58,644 nucleotides of DNA, from the NCBI GenBank assembly GCA_027051165.1, contig JALTZZ010000059.1:1-58644 (forward strand), in the 5' to 3' direction. The position numbers and the translations under genes are program-made. This document shows positions 21,608-35,185 of the stretch, piece by piece (the first letter of the stretch is position 1; the number at the start of each line of letters is the position of its first letter). This stretch comes from an archaeon (GTDB lineage: Archaea > Hydrothermarchaeota > Hydrothermarchaeia > JALTZZ01). The notes beneath the pieces are model-generated. The model was given only the letters and a program-made list of their open reading frames with translations. It was not told where the DNA came from and searched no databases.

Positions 21608-24600
21608 CTATATCTTTGCCTTAACTTTCTGTTTGATTTCTTTATCCTTTTTATAGTATTCATCTAAACTCATAACACTTATCTCTCCGGTTTTAACACT
21701 TTCTATAGCCTTTACAGCTGCTAATGCTCCAGCAATTGTTGTTATATACGGTATTCTCAGGTCAACTGCATATCTCCTTATATAATATCCGTCGGTGAAA
21801 GGAATCTTGCCAGAGGTTGGAGTATTTATAATAAGGTCAACTTTCTTTTTAAGCATTAGATCAAGAATATTTTCACTACCTTCACTTATCTTCTTTATTG
21901 TCTTAACATCTATACCGTTTTCCCTCAAAAATGCTGCCGTGCCCTTTGTAGCTATTAAATTAAAGCCAAGTTCTTTAAGCTTTTTAGCTATATATACGAG
22001 CTTTCCATTTCTATCTTGCTTTCTAACGCTTATGAATATAGTTCCTTGGAGAGGTAGCTTGTTCCCTGCAGCAAGCTGAGCTTTATAGTAGGCTTTTCCA
22101 AAGTCGAAGTCTATACCCATAACCTCGCCAGTGCTCTTCATCTCTGGCCCAAGAACGGGATCAACTCCCGGTAGCTTTATAAATGGGAATACAGCTTCCT
22201 TAACTGCATAGTATTTCGGCCCTCTATATCCTACAAGTCCAAAATCTTTTAGTTTTTTTCCAAGCATTATTTTTGTTGCAATCTTTGCAAGCGGGACATT
22301 TATAGCTTTACTTACGAAAGGAACTGTTCTGCTTGCTCTTGGATTTACTTCAAGAACATAAACTTTGTCTTTGACTGCAAACTGTATGTTTATCAGCCCT
22401 ATAGTGTTGAGAGCTTTTGCGATTTTTTCGGTATATTCTATTATCGTCTTTTTTACGTCCTCGCTCAGCGTTACGGGTGGAAGCACGCAAGCACTATCTC
22501 CGCTGTGCACACCGGCATGTTCTATATGCTCCATGATTCCAGCTATAAATATATCCTCTCCATCGCATACCGCATCTACATCTATCTCTATAGCTTCCTC
22601 GAGGAACTTATCTATTAGAACCGGATGCTTTTCGCTGACCTCTATTGCTTCCTCCATATATTCCTCAAGGTGCTCTTCATCATAGACTATATCCATTGCT
22701 CTTCCGCCCAAAACATAGCTCGGTCTTACGAGCACCGGATAGCCTATTTTTCTTGCAATTTTCTTTGCTTCATCTATGCTGTATGCAATTCCGAAGTCTG
22801 CTTGAGGAATGCCAAGCTTTCTTAACAATTTGCTAAACTTCTCCCTATCTTCGGCTAAATCTATGCTCTTAGGTTTTGTGCCGAGTATGGGGATATTATA
22901 TCTCTCCAAATCTAATGCTATGTTCAGTGGTGTTTGACCGCCGAACTGCAGAACTACGCCATAGGGCTTTTCCTTTTCGATAATATTGAGAACATCCTCC
23001 AGTGTTAAGGGTTCGAAATATAGCTTGTCGCTCGTATCGTAATCTGTGCTTACGGTTTCTGGATTGTTGTTCACTATTATAGCTTCGATTTTTTCCTCTT
23101 TTAAAGCTTTTACTGCATGGACACAACAGTAATCAAACTCTATGCCTTGACCTATCCTTATAGGTCCGGAGCCTATAACTACAACCTTCTTTCTGTTGCT
23201 TACCTTAACCTCATCTACGCTTTCATACGTTGAATAGTAGTATGGAGTTTTAGCTTCAAATTCAGCAGCACATGTATCTACCATCTTATAGGTTGGAATA
23301 ACGTTCAGTTTCTTTCTCAATTTTCTTATTTCATCTTCTGTTGTCTTAAATATATATGCAAGCTGTCTGTCGCTAAAACCAAGTTTTTTTGCTTGAAGCA
23401 GATCTTCTCTTGTTAGATCGCTAATCCTTTTCTTCTTAAGTTTTTCAGCAAATTCGTATATGTTCTTTATTTTATATAAGAAGAATTTGTTTATTTTTGT
23501 AAGCTCATAGATTTCATCTATGCTCATTCCAGCTCTTATAGCATCGTATATATAGAATATTCTTTTATCAGTTGGATATTTAAGCTCTCTTTTTATAACT
23601 TCTATATTTTCTTCATATTTTCTACCATCGCAGCATATTCCAAAACGCTTTATATCCAAACTTCTTATAGCTTTCTGTAAAGCTTCTTCAAAAGTTCTAC
23701 CTATTGCCATAACCTCGCCTGTGCTTTTCATCTGCGTTCCTATGCGTTTGTCGGCTGTTTTGAACTTGTCAAAAGGCCAGCGTGGAATTTTCACAACCAC
23801 GTAATCTAAAGCGGGCTCAAAGCTTGCGGGTGTGTATCTTGTTACATCATTAGGTATTTCATCGAGAGTTAAACCTACTGCTATCTTAGCCGCTATCCTT
23901 GCTATGGGATATCCAGTAGCTTTGCTTGCGAGAGCGGAGCTTCTTGAGACACGAGGATTGACCTCTATAACATAGTATTCCCAGCTTTCAGGATTAACTG
24001 CAAACTGTATGTTGCAACCGCCTTCTATTTTTAACGCTCTTATTATCTTTAGTGCAGCATCTCTTAGCTTTTGATGGTCTTCATCGCTAAGCGTTTGAGC
24101 TGGAGCAACAACTATGCTTTCTCCGGTGTGTATTCCCATAGGATCAATATTTTCCATGCTCGTTACTATTATGCAGTTATCTTTGCTGTCCCGCATTACC
24201 TCGTATTCGAACTCATACCAGCCGAGTAAACTCTTCTCTATGAGCACTTGATTGATCATGCTTGCCTTTAAACCGCGGTTTACTATTCCTATAAGTTCTT
24301 TTTTGTTTGTTGCTACTCCTCCTCCGGTGCCGCCAAGCGTATATGCTGGTCTTATTATAACTGGATATCCTATCTTTTCCACAGCTTCAAAGGCTTCTTC
24401 AAGGCTGTTTACTGCATAGCTTTCTGGTATGGGTTCTTTAATTTCTTTCATTAAATTTGCAAACAGTTCTCTATCTTCCGCTTTTTTTATGCTCTCTATG
24501 GGTGTGCCTAATATTTTCACATCGTTTTCTTCAAGCACACCCATTTCATGAAGTTGAACTGCCAAATTTAAGCCAGTTTGCCCACCCATTGTTGGAAGTA

Positions 24601-24856
24601 AACCATCTATATCCTCTCTTTCTATAATCTTTGCCACTACCTCAGCTTCCAGCGGCTCTATATAGATTTTATCGGCAATTTCTTTATCCGTTTGTATAGT
24701 TGCCGGATTCGAATTGACGAGCACAACCTCATAGCCTTCTTCTCTTAAAGCCTTGCACGCTTGCGAGCCAGAGTAGTCAAATTCAGCAGCCTGACCTATA
24801 ATTATTGGCCCAGACCCTATGACGAGGATTTTGCTTATATCTGTTCGCTTAGGCAT
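21608..24856 (-). CDS. carB: Carbamoyl-phosphate synthase large subunit
   Basis: Full-length duplicated ATP-grasp protein. Confidence 0.97.
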   Translation of the reverse strand: MPKRTDISKILVIGSGPIIIGQAAEFDYSGSQACKALREEGYEVVLVNSNPATIQTDKEIADKIYIEPLEAEVVAKIIEREDIDGLLPTMGGQTGLNLAVQLHEMGVLEENDVKILGTPIESIKKAEDRELFANLMKEIKEPIPESYAVNSLEEAFEAVEKIGYPVIIRPAYTLGGTGGGVATNKKELIGIVNRGLKASMINQVLIEKSLLGWYEFEYEVMRDSKDNCIIVTSMENIDPMGIHTGESIVVAPAQTLSDEDHQKLRDAALKIIRALKIEGGCNIQFAVNPESWEYYVIEVNPRVSRSSALASKATGYPIARIAAKIAVGLTLDEIPNDVTRYTPASFEPALDYVVVKIPRWPFDKFKTADKRIGTQMKSTGEVMAIGRTFEEALQKAIRSLDIKRFGICCDGRKYEENIEVIKRELKYPTDKRIFYIYDAIRAGMSIDEIYELTKINKFFLYKIKNIYEFAEKLKKKRISDLTREDLLQAKKLGFSDRQLAYIFKTTEDEIRKLRKKLNVIPTYKMVDTCAAEFEAKTPYYYSTYESVDEVKVSNRKKVVVIGSGPIRIGQGIEFDYCCVHAVKALKEEKIEAIIVNNNPETVSTDYDTSDKLYFEPLTLEDVLNIIEKEKPYGVVLQFGGQTPLNIALDLERYNIPILGTKPKSIDLAEDREKFSKLLRKLGIPQADFGIAYSIDEAKKIARKIGYPVLVRPSYVLGGRAMDIVYDEEHLEEYMEEAIEVSEKHPVLIDKFLEEAIEIDVDAVCDGEDIFIAGIMEHIEHAGVHSGDSACVLPPVTLSEDVKKTIIEYTEKIAKALNTIGLINIQFAVKDKVYVLEVNPRASRTVPFVSKAINVPLAKIATKIMLGKKLKDFGLVGYRGPKYYAVKEAVFPFIKLPGVDPVLGPEMKSTGEVMGIDFDFGKAYYKAQLAAGNKLPLQGTIFISVRKQDRNGKLVYIAKKLKELGFNLIATKGTAAFLRENGIDVKTIKKISEGSENILDLMLKKKVDLIINTPTSGKIPFTDGYYIRRYAVDLRIPYITTIAGALAAVKAIESVKTGEISVMSLDEYYKKDKEIKQKVKAKI

Positions 24857-25946
24857 GCTTCTTCACCCTCATGAGTTCGATGAATTCATCAAATAAATAC
24901 ACTGCATCATGCGGTCCGGGATGAGCCTCTGGATGATACTGCACGCTAATAATGGGAAGCTCCTTATGAATCATTCCCTCTAAGGTGTTGTCGTTTAGGT
25001 TTATCTGAGTTACTCTAAACTCTTCTAAGCTTTCTATATCTACCGCATAGCCGTGATTCTGTGTTGTTATATAAACTCTGTCTCTGAAGAAATCCTTAAC
25101 GGGCTGATTAGCACCTCTATGACCAAACTTAAGTTTATACGTTTTAGCACCGCTTGCAAGTGCGAGAAGCTGATGACCTAAGCAAATTCCGAGCATTGGT
25201 ATCTGCTCGTCAAAAAGCCTTTTTATTGTTTCAACAACATACCATGCTTGAACAGGGTCGCCCGGACCGTTTGATACAAGAACTCCGTTTGGCTCTAAGT
25301 CTAAAATCGTTCTATAGTCCGTATGAGCGGGTACAATCGTTACTCTTACACCTTTCTTTAAGAGATACTCTGCTATGCTTTTTTTCATTCCACAGTCTAT
25401 AATAACAACGTGCTTATCTCCTTTACCGAAGCTCTCAATTTTATCCCTTGTAACAAATCTTACAAGGTCGAGTTCTCCTATATCTGGAGATTTTATCGTT
25501 TTTTCAAGGAGTTCTTCTTCATCATCTTTTGTTATCTTATCCTTAACAAGCAAGCCAGCTTTCATCGTTCCATACTTCCTAATCTTTATTGTTAAAGCAC
25601 GGGTATCAACGTCGTATATTCCCGGGGTTTCGTTTTCCTTCAAAAACCTATCTATAGTTTTTAAGCTGTCTCTATGCTCAGGAGAAGCACAAGCTTCTCT
25701 TACAACAAAACCTTCGCACTGTATTTTATAGCTCTCACTCGAATAACTGTTAATTCCATAGTTTCCTATCAGAGGATACGTAAGCATTAGAATCTGACCC
25801 TTATAGCTTGGATCCGTTAGGGCTTCCTGATAGCCAGTCATGCTTGTGCAAAATACTATCTCACCAAACACCTCCTTTTCAGCTCCAAAACCTTTGCCCC
25901 TGACTATAGTCCCGTCCTCTAAGGCTAAGCACGCCTCCATTATCAT
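24849..25946 (-). CDS. carA: Carbamoyl-phosphate synthase small subunit
   Basis: GICLGHQLLALA, YHPEAHPGP, FCTSMTGYQE. Confidence 0.97.
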   Translation of the reverse strand: MIMEACLALEDGTIVRGKGFGAEKEVFGEIVFCTSMTGYQEALTDPSYKGQILMLTYPLIGNYGINSYSSESYKIQCEGFVVREACASPEHRDSLKTIDRFLKENETPGIYDVDTRALTIKIRKYGTMKAGLLVKDKITKDDEEELLEKTIKSPDIGELDLVRFVTRDKIESFGKGDKHVVIIDCGMKKSIAEYLLKKGVRVTIVPAHTDYRTILDLEPNGVLVSNGPGDPVQAWYVVETIKRLFDEQIPMLGICLGHQLLALASGAKTYKLKFGHRGANQPVKDFFRDRVYITTQNHGYAVDIESLEEFRVTQINLNDNTLEGMIHKELPIISVQYHPEAHPGPHDAVYLFDEFIELMRVKKHA

Positions 25947-26070
25947 GACACATTAAATTTCAACTATATAAAATTTATTTCAAAAATGAATTATATAAGC
26001 CAGAATGAAAAATAATTTCCATTTGCCACATATAAAAGCTTTGGCATATCGGCAGCATCGAACAAAATTC

Positions 26071-26187
26071 TTTAGATTTAGATTTAGATTTAGATTTAGA
26101 TTTAGATTTAGATTTAGATTTAGATTTAGATTTAGATTTAGATTTAGATTTAGATTTAGATTTAGATTTAGATTTAGATTTAGATTT
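26071..26187. repeat. Hexanucleotide tandem array (TTTAGA)19.5
   Basis: Perfect uninterrupted period-6 tract in the carA/kinase intergenic region. Confidence 0.98.
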
Positions 26188-26252
26188 TTTTATTCGGAGC
26201 ATCAGAAACCGAAAAACAAAACTTTTTAAATAACGTTCATAAAACTACTCAT

Positions 26253-27290
26253 GTGAACAATAATAGCATCGAGTTGAAGTTTGGGGCAGTATTCCCCATA
26301 GTAGTGTTTATTTCTGCTATATTTATGACGGTATATGCTCACAGCTTTTCAAAAACCTATGGAAGTATATCGTTTATAAGTGGTTTTGTAGCAGTTTTAA
26401 TATTTATATGGCTAATTGTGGTTCAACCGTTCAGAGAAGTTAGTGATAAAGGATATCTAATAGTATCATGTGGACTTACGATAATGTTTTTCGTATATTA
26501 TTCTGAATTTCTTTTAAGCATCTACAACGTTCATATCTATCAATACTTCCAAATACTAAAACCACTTGGCATTATACTGCTAATTTATGGAATATACGAA
26601 ACAATAAAAGATAGAAGAAAGATTATTGAAGAATTAAAGGAAAGTATAAGGCAGAAAGAACTTTATATAGACATTCTTACTCACGATATTGCAAATCCCC
26701 TAACCGTAATAAGAGGCGTTATAGAATACGGAGACTACTCCGGAAGGGAAGAGAGGGAGATGGCTCTAAAAAATATACACAGAATAACAGAAATTATCGA
26801 GGATATGAAGATATTTTCAAAATTAAATGCCATGGAGAACCTTCCAAAACAGAAGATAGTAATTAATGAAGTTATAGAGGGAATAATAAAAGCCTTTGAA
26901 AAGAAGCTGAAAGAAAAAAATATAAAGATAGAGTTCAATCCAAAGAGGAAGTTCTGTATATATGGAAATAGCCTCATAAAGCATGTTTTTTCTAATTTAA
27001 TAGACAATGCAATAAAATATAGTCCAAAGGGAACAAAAATAAAGATAAATATAGAGGAAGAGGATGGCTATATACTAGTTTCTGTGGCAGATGAAGGAAT
27101 AGGTGTTCCAGATGAATATAAGAAAAGCATATTTGAGAGATTTGAAAGGGGAAGCAAAAAAGGTATCAGAGGGACTGGGCTTGGTTTAGCTATAGCAAAG
27201 AAGGTTGTAGAGCTCCACAACGGAAAGATATGGGTCGAGGACAATAAACCTAAGGGGAGTATATTCTATGTAAAGCTTCCAAAAGGTTAG
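26253..27290 (+). CDS. Membrane sensor histidine kinase (paralog of 6252-7331), GTG start
   Basis: YIDILTHDIANPLTVIRG, NLIDNAIKYSPKG, GTGLGLAIAKKVVELHNGKIWVEDN; TATA-like tttttaaata upstream. Confidence 0.93.
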   Translation: MNNNSIELKFGAVFPIVVFISAIFMTVYAHSFSKTYGSISFISGFVAVLIFIWLIVVQPFREVSDKGYLIVSCGLTIMFFVYYSEFLLSIYNVHIYQYFQILKPLGIILLIYGIYETIKDRRKIIEELKESIRQKELYIDILTHDIANPLTVIRGVIEYGDYSGREEREMALKNIHRITEIIEDMKIFSKLNAMENLPKQKIVINEVIEGIIKAFEKKLKEKNIKIEFNPKRKFCIYGNSLIKHVFSNLIDNAIKYSPKGTKIKINIEEEDGYILVSVADEGIGVPDEYKKSIFERFERGSKKGIRGTGLGLAIAKKVVELHNGKIWVEDNKPKGSIFYVKLPKG

Positions 27291-28270
27291 TCATTTAAGT
27301 ATAAGCATGGCATCTCCGAAGCTGTAGAAGCGGTATCTCTTCTCTATAGCAATCTTGTATGCACGCAGTATTTTGTCAACACTTCCAACAAAAGCTGCTA
27401 CAAGCAGTATATTGCTCGATTTCGGTAGATGGAAGTTTGTTATCATGCCACCGTATTTAAGCTTGAACTCGTATCCGGGTTCTATAAATAGGTCTGAAAA
27501 TCCGCTTTTACTTAAGACTCTTCCATCTTCTGCTACTGTTTCGAGAGTCTTTACTACTGTAGTTCCAACGGCAAATACCCTTGCTTTTTCAAGTCCTTCG
27601 TTTATTATTTCAGCAGCTTCTTTGCTTACCTCGTAAGCCTCTGGCTCTGGTTTATAGTTCTTATCTAATGGTTTAAAGGTTGCGGTTCCAACGTGCAATG
27701 TTATTTTTGCTATCCTTACACCTTTTTTTTCAAGTTCTCTAAGGAGATCCTTGGTAAAGTGCATGCCAGCGGTAGGTGCCGCTATTGATCCAAGCTTTTC
27801 AGCATAAACTGTTTGGTATCTTTCATGATCAATTTTTGGATTTTTTATATATGGAGGCAAGGGAGTTTCTCCGTAAATTTCCAAATCGTCAAAATTTATT
27901 TCTCTGTCAAACTTCAAATAAGTTTCATCGTTTTTTATCACCTTAGCCTTTAAATCTTTAAAATAAATTTCCATACCGTCTCTAAGTTTTTTTCCTTTTA
28001 GAAGAACCTTCCAAGTTTTGTCGTCAACTCTTTTAACAAGAAGAGCTTCTACTTTTCCTCCGGTTGGTTTTCTCCCTATAAGCTTTGCCTTAACAACCTT
28101 TGAGTTATTTACTACGAGAACATCTCCTTTTTCAAGATAGTCGGTAATTTCATAAAAATATCTGTGTTCAATTTTATCATCTTTGCTCCATAGAACCATT
28201 AATCTTGATCTGCTTCTCTCTTCTATAGGCTCCTGAGCAATTAGCTCTCTTGGCAGTTCATATTCAATAA

Positions 28271-28274
<4 letters not shown>
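27291..28274 (-). CDS. queA: S-adenosylmethionine:tRNA ribosyltransferase-isomerase homolog
   Basis: LIAQEPIEERSRSRLMV, GSIAAPTAGMHFT, LHVGTATFKPL, TNFHLPKSSNILLVAAF. Confidence 0.93.
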
Positions 28275-31204
<2,930 letters not shown>

Positions 31205-31212
<8 letters not shown>

Positions 31213-31849
31213 CTACTCTTAGCTTTTCTATTTCTTTCACAACAAGTTCTTTCGTTTTTGCTATACCTTTTTCTCTTAAGGAGTCAAAAATCTCTTTATT
31301 TCTCAAGATTTCTCTAAGAAACTCCCTTCTCTTCTTCTGATCATCTACAAACTCTTTAAGCTTCTCTCTTACAAAGCTTTCAATTTCAAGTATATCTAAA
31401 TCTTCTTTTTTCAAAATATTTAAAATTCTACGTTTTAGTGCTTTTGCAACTGCAGGACTTCTTCCGCTTGTCGATATTGATATTATTATATCGCCGTATC
31501 TTATTTCCGCAGGAAAAATGAAATCACTGACTTTATCCGCTCTGTTTACAATTTTTCCATATTTTTTTGCTATTTCTTCAATTTTATCGTTTATATGCTT
31601 ATTATTTGTAGCAATAATTACGAAATCCGAATTTTCCACGAATTTTTCTAAATTTTTTAGATTATTATCGTTTATATCCATATACACTTTTTTTATTTTT
31701 AATCTATCTATCTTTTCCGTAAATTCTCTACTTACAACTGTTATATCAGCCCCAGCTTCCATAAGCTTTATTATTCTTCTTTCTGCCACCTTCCCAGCCC
31801 CAAATACAACGACTTTTTTCCCTTTTAAGTTTAAAACTACAGGTAACAT
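31205..31849 (-). CDS. Precorrin-2 dehydrogenase / sirohydrochlorin ferrochelatase-like
   Basis: LPVVLNLKGKKVVVFGAGKVAERRIIKLMEAGADITVVS; adjacent to hemA. Confidence 0.9.
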
Positions 31850-32034
31850 ATCCCCTTTGAATACCTATAATTATAACTTTAAAAAATTTTTTAATCACAA
31901 AATTTTCAAAAAAGCTTTATGTTAAGAAATATTTAGGAGATAATTTTATAAATGTAACATTTCTGATTGAGCAGTCTGAATAAAAACGCCCTCTTTCATA
32001 AATTTTAGCGTAAATATGAAAAAATAGAGCGAAT

Positions 32035-33210
32035 CTAAAATTTTTCTTCGAAAATTTCTTTTAAAATATTTATAGCACGGTCAACATGCTTTTTATTTAT
32101 TATAAGCGGTGGAAGAAATCTTAAAATCTTATCATGAACGCAGTTTATAAGGAGACCTTTTTCCAAGGCTTTGTTGACAATTTCCCTGCCGTCTATGCTC
32201 AGCTCAACACCAATCATCAATCCTTTTCCTCTAACTTCTTTTATAAAGTCGTATTCATTTTTTAATTTTTTAAGCTCCGAAATAAAATATTTTCCAACTT
32301 TTTCTGCGTTTTTATATATTTTCTCTTTTAATAGAACGCTAAGGGTAGCTTTTGCTGCGGTGCATGCTAAGAAGTTTCCTCCAAAAGTGCTTGCATGATC
32401 ACCCTTCTTAAATGCATTCATAACCTCCTCTCTCGCAAGCATAGCCCCTATAGGAAAGCCGTTTCCAAGGGCTTTGGCTAATGTAAATATATCTGGCTCA
32501 GCTTTGTAGAGCATGTATGCAAATATTTCGCCAGTTCTTCCCATGCCAGTTTGCACCTCATCGAGAATTAAAAGCACATTTTTTTCGTCGCATATTTCCC
32601 TAACAGCTCTTAGATAATCGTCGTCTGGGACTATAACTCCACCTTCTCCTTGTATAGGCTCAAGGATTACTGCAGCTGTATCTCTACTTATTGCCCTTTC
32701 GAGTGCCTCTATGTTGTTGAACTCTACATGCTTGAAACCCGGCACTAAAGGCTCAAAGGGCTTTTTATACTTCTCCTGTCCAGTGGCACTTAAAGAACCG
32801 AGTGTTCTTCCATGAAAAGAATTTACTGTTGCAATAATTTCCTTTTTACCTGTATATCTTCTTGCAAGCTTTATTGCAGCTTCATTTGCCTCTGCTCCGC
32901 TGTTGCAAAAGAAGCTCTTAAATCCCTTTGTTATTTCATATAAAATTTCGGCAACCTCTATCTGGGGGATTATGTAGTAGAGGTTTGATGTATGCATAAG
33001 CTTCTTTAGTTGCTCTGAAACTGCTTCAACAACACTCTCGTGGCAGTGCCCAAGGTTTACCGTTGCAATTCCAGCGATGAAGTCCAAGTATTCCCTTCCT
33101 TCTGTATCGTAGAGATAGACACCCCTACCCATAGTAAAGGCTACTTCATACCTTGAATAGACATTTGCTAAATATTTTTCCTCTTTTTTTATTAATTCCT
33201 CGATGCTCAT
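32035..33210 (-). CDS. argD: Acetylornithine aminotransferase-family PLP enzyme
   Basis: FFCNSGAEANEAAIKLAR, LILDEVQTGMGRTG, STFGGNFLACTAA. Confidence 0.92.
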   Translation of the reverse strand: MSIEELIKKEEKYLANVYSRYEVAFTMGRGVYLYDTEGREYLDFIAGIATVNLGHCHESVVEAVSEQLKKLMHTSNLYYIIPQIEVAEILYEITKGFKSFFCNSGAEANEAAIKLARRYTGKKEIIATVNSFHGRTLGSLSATGQEKYKKPFEPLVPGFKHVEFNNIEALERAISRDTAAVILEPIQGEGGVIVPDDDYLRAVREICDEKNVLLILDEVQTGMGRTGEIFAYMLYKAEPDIFTLAKALGNGFPIGAMLAREEVMNAFKKGDHASTFGGNFLACTAAKATLSVLLKEKIYKNAEKVGKYFISELKKLKNEYDFIKEVRGKGLMIGVELSIDGREIVNKALEKGLLINCVHDKILRFLPPLIINKKHVDRAINILKEIFEEKF

Positions 33211-34373
33211 TCTCCCTCTTCCTCGTATAAAATTTTTGACACTGTTGCGTTGAGCTCCTTAACTTCTCTTTCGAGATCCTTCATCCTAAAATTAATTTTT
33301 TCCACTTTTTCAACGATTTTTGATAATATTTCTATGTCCATTTTGCTCTTTTTAAGGAGTTTTCCCTGCTTGTATAATGTTCTCAGTTTTTCTGAAATCT
33401 TTATTCCCGAAAGAAGAACCGTTACCTCTATACCTCTAATTTCGCTCGGCAGATCTCCGCCTCTAACTTCCTCTATTCCGAGCTCTTTTTCAATCCAAAG
33501 TCTTGCTGGAATGCTTCCAAGGAAGTCAAGATACTTCTTGTTCCCTCTTACAATTACAAGAGCTTTTCTTGCACTTTTTGGATCCACATCAATAAGCGTG
33601 TTCTCCAAGGATTTTTGAGTAAGGGAAACAACAACATCAGGTTTTATAAGCTTTTCTTCCTTTTTCATGAAAAATCCAAATTTGTTCTCCTCTTTAATCT
33701 CAATTAAAGCATTTCCTACTACACTTACTCCAGTAAGCGTGTTTATAACATCACTTACACTTAAAGTTTCTGTTCCAAGCTCCCTTCTATGCCTATACTC
33801 ACCAACCTCGAATATGTTGTTGAAGTATCTAAAAATTTTTTCATTTATCCTTGAAAACCAGCTCCTAAGTCGCATGCCTTCCTTTAGCTTGTCGTTGTCC
33901 ACTGGAAACAGGGCATCTGCGCTCTCCGCTATACCTTTAAAGTTCTGTGAAAAATTTAGAAACACGTTTTCCAAATCTTCTTCGCTTGGTAGAATGCCAA
34001 TTACGTAAACGGGCTCTGTATAGCTCGCCTTCAGCTCCTTTAGAAACGGCTCTATTGCGCTGCCTGTTCCACCGCCTAAACCAGCTATAACAAGCAGACA
34101 GTCAAATACATCTTTTATTGAATCTATTTTTTCTACTATGTCGTATTTGTCGTATTCAAAAGCCTCTTTTGCAAGCTCAGAATTTAAATTCGATCCGTTG
34201 CCGTCGAAGAATCTTGTTCCAAGAAGAAATTTATGCTCATGACTACAAAAATTTAAAAAAGATTTATCTGTATCTATAAGCAGACCTTGGTATGGAACTC
34301 TGCCCCAGCTCTTTAAAAATATGTCTGCTATAGCGCAGCCGGCTCTGCCTATCCCTATTACAAAGGGTCTCAA
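33207..34373 (-). CDS. Divergent FtsZ/CetZ-family GTPase (C)
   Basis: GIGRAGCAIADIF, VIAGLGGGTGSAIEP signature loop; C-terminal heptad-like segment. Confidence 0.88.
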   Translation of the reverse strand: MRPFVIGIGRAGCAIADIFLKSWGRVPYQGLLIDTDKSFLNFCSHEHKFLLGTRFFDGNGSNLNSELAKEAFEYDKYDIVEKIDSIKDVFDCLLVIAGLGGGTGSAIEPFLKELKASYTEPVYVIGILPSEEDLENVFLNFSQNFKGIAESADALFPVDNDKLKEGMRLRSWFSRINEKIFRYFNNIFEVGEYRHRRELGTETLSVSDVINTLTGVSVVGNALIEIKEENKFGFFMKKEEKLIKPDVVVSLTQKSLENTLIDVDPKSARKALVIVRGNKKYLDFLGSIPARLWIEKELGIEEVRGGDLPSEIRGIEVTVLLSGIKISEKLRTLYKQGKLLKKSKMDIEILSKIVEKVEKINFRMKDLEREVKELNATVSKILYEEEGE

Positions 34374-34387
34374 AGTTCCTCACCGCT

Positions 34388-35176
34388 TCATAAGCGTTCC
34401 GTTTTTCTCCTGAATACCAACAGCAAGAGAACGACAACTATTACTGCTACACCTATGCCAGCAAACATAAAGATTTTTGTTCTGCCCGTATATTTATTAA
34501 CGGCTTCATCGACAATCGTAATTACGTCGTTCGCTCTTGCAATTGCTAACGATGGTTCGTTGTTCTTTAGGTAATTCTCCGCATCTTTCAGCTTCTTTTC
34601 AGCGGTTACTGCAGCGGATTCAAGTGCAGCCACGTTCTTCCCCTTAGCTTTTTCCTTTAGTATAAGCGACTTTAAGCTTGCAAGCTTTTCTTTCGCAGAA
34701 TCTACAACATCTATTGCCTTTGCCAGCTCATCACTCGGATAAGCGATAATGTCCTTTGTAAATTTGTCTAAAAACGTGTTCTTCCCCTGCACACTCGTTA
34801 TCTTTATTGTGTAGAGCATGAACTTAGCCCCACTTTTGCTCGTTACGGTAGGCGTTTCAAAGGATATTGTTATCTCCGCTTCTTCAAGCTTTCCAAATTC
34901 CTGCTTTAAGTATCCCTTCCCAGAGAATTCCTGTCCATTAGCCTTTATTTTTATATCAGCATCTTTTATTCCAGAGGAAACTTCTACCAGCACTTTGTCA
35001 AGTATTACGTCTGTCTGTTTCTTTACAACAACTGTTGCTACAACTCTCTCTCCTGTTTTTGGATTTTCATTCGATATAGAGCTCTTGTCGAAATCTATAA
35101 CAAAATATCCAGCATTCTCTGCATATGCAAAGGGTAGCAATATCAATAGTGCCGCTACTACCCATAGCCATTTCAT
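34388..35176 (-). CDS. Secreted/membrane-anchored protein: signal peptide, ectodomain, C-terminal TM helix
   Basis: MKWLWVVAALLILLPFAYAEN and FMFAGIGVAVIVVVLLLLVFRRKTERL; between two FtsZ-family genes. Confidence 0.85.
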   Translation of the reverse strand: MKWLWVVAALLILLPFAYAENAGYFVIDFDKSSISNENPKTGERVVATVVVKKQTDVILDKVLVEVSSGIKDADIKIKANGQEFSGKGYLKQEFGKLEEAEITISFETPTVTSKSGAKFMLYTIKITSVQGKNTFLDKFTKDIIAYPSDELAKAIDVVDSAKEKLASLKSLILKEKAKGKNVAALESAAVTAEKKLKDAENYLKNNEPSLAIARANDVITIVDEAVNKYTGRTKIFMFAGIGVAVIVVVLLLLVFRRKTERL

Positions 35177-35185
35177 ATTCTCACC

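Noticed and set aside
25975-26229. ORFs encoding (KS)n and (FR)n peptides on both strands
   Set aside because: Generated by the TTTAGA hexamer array; no support for translation.
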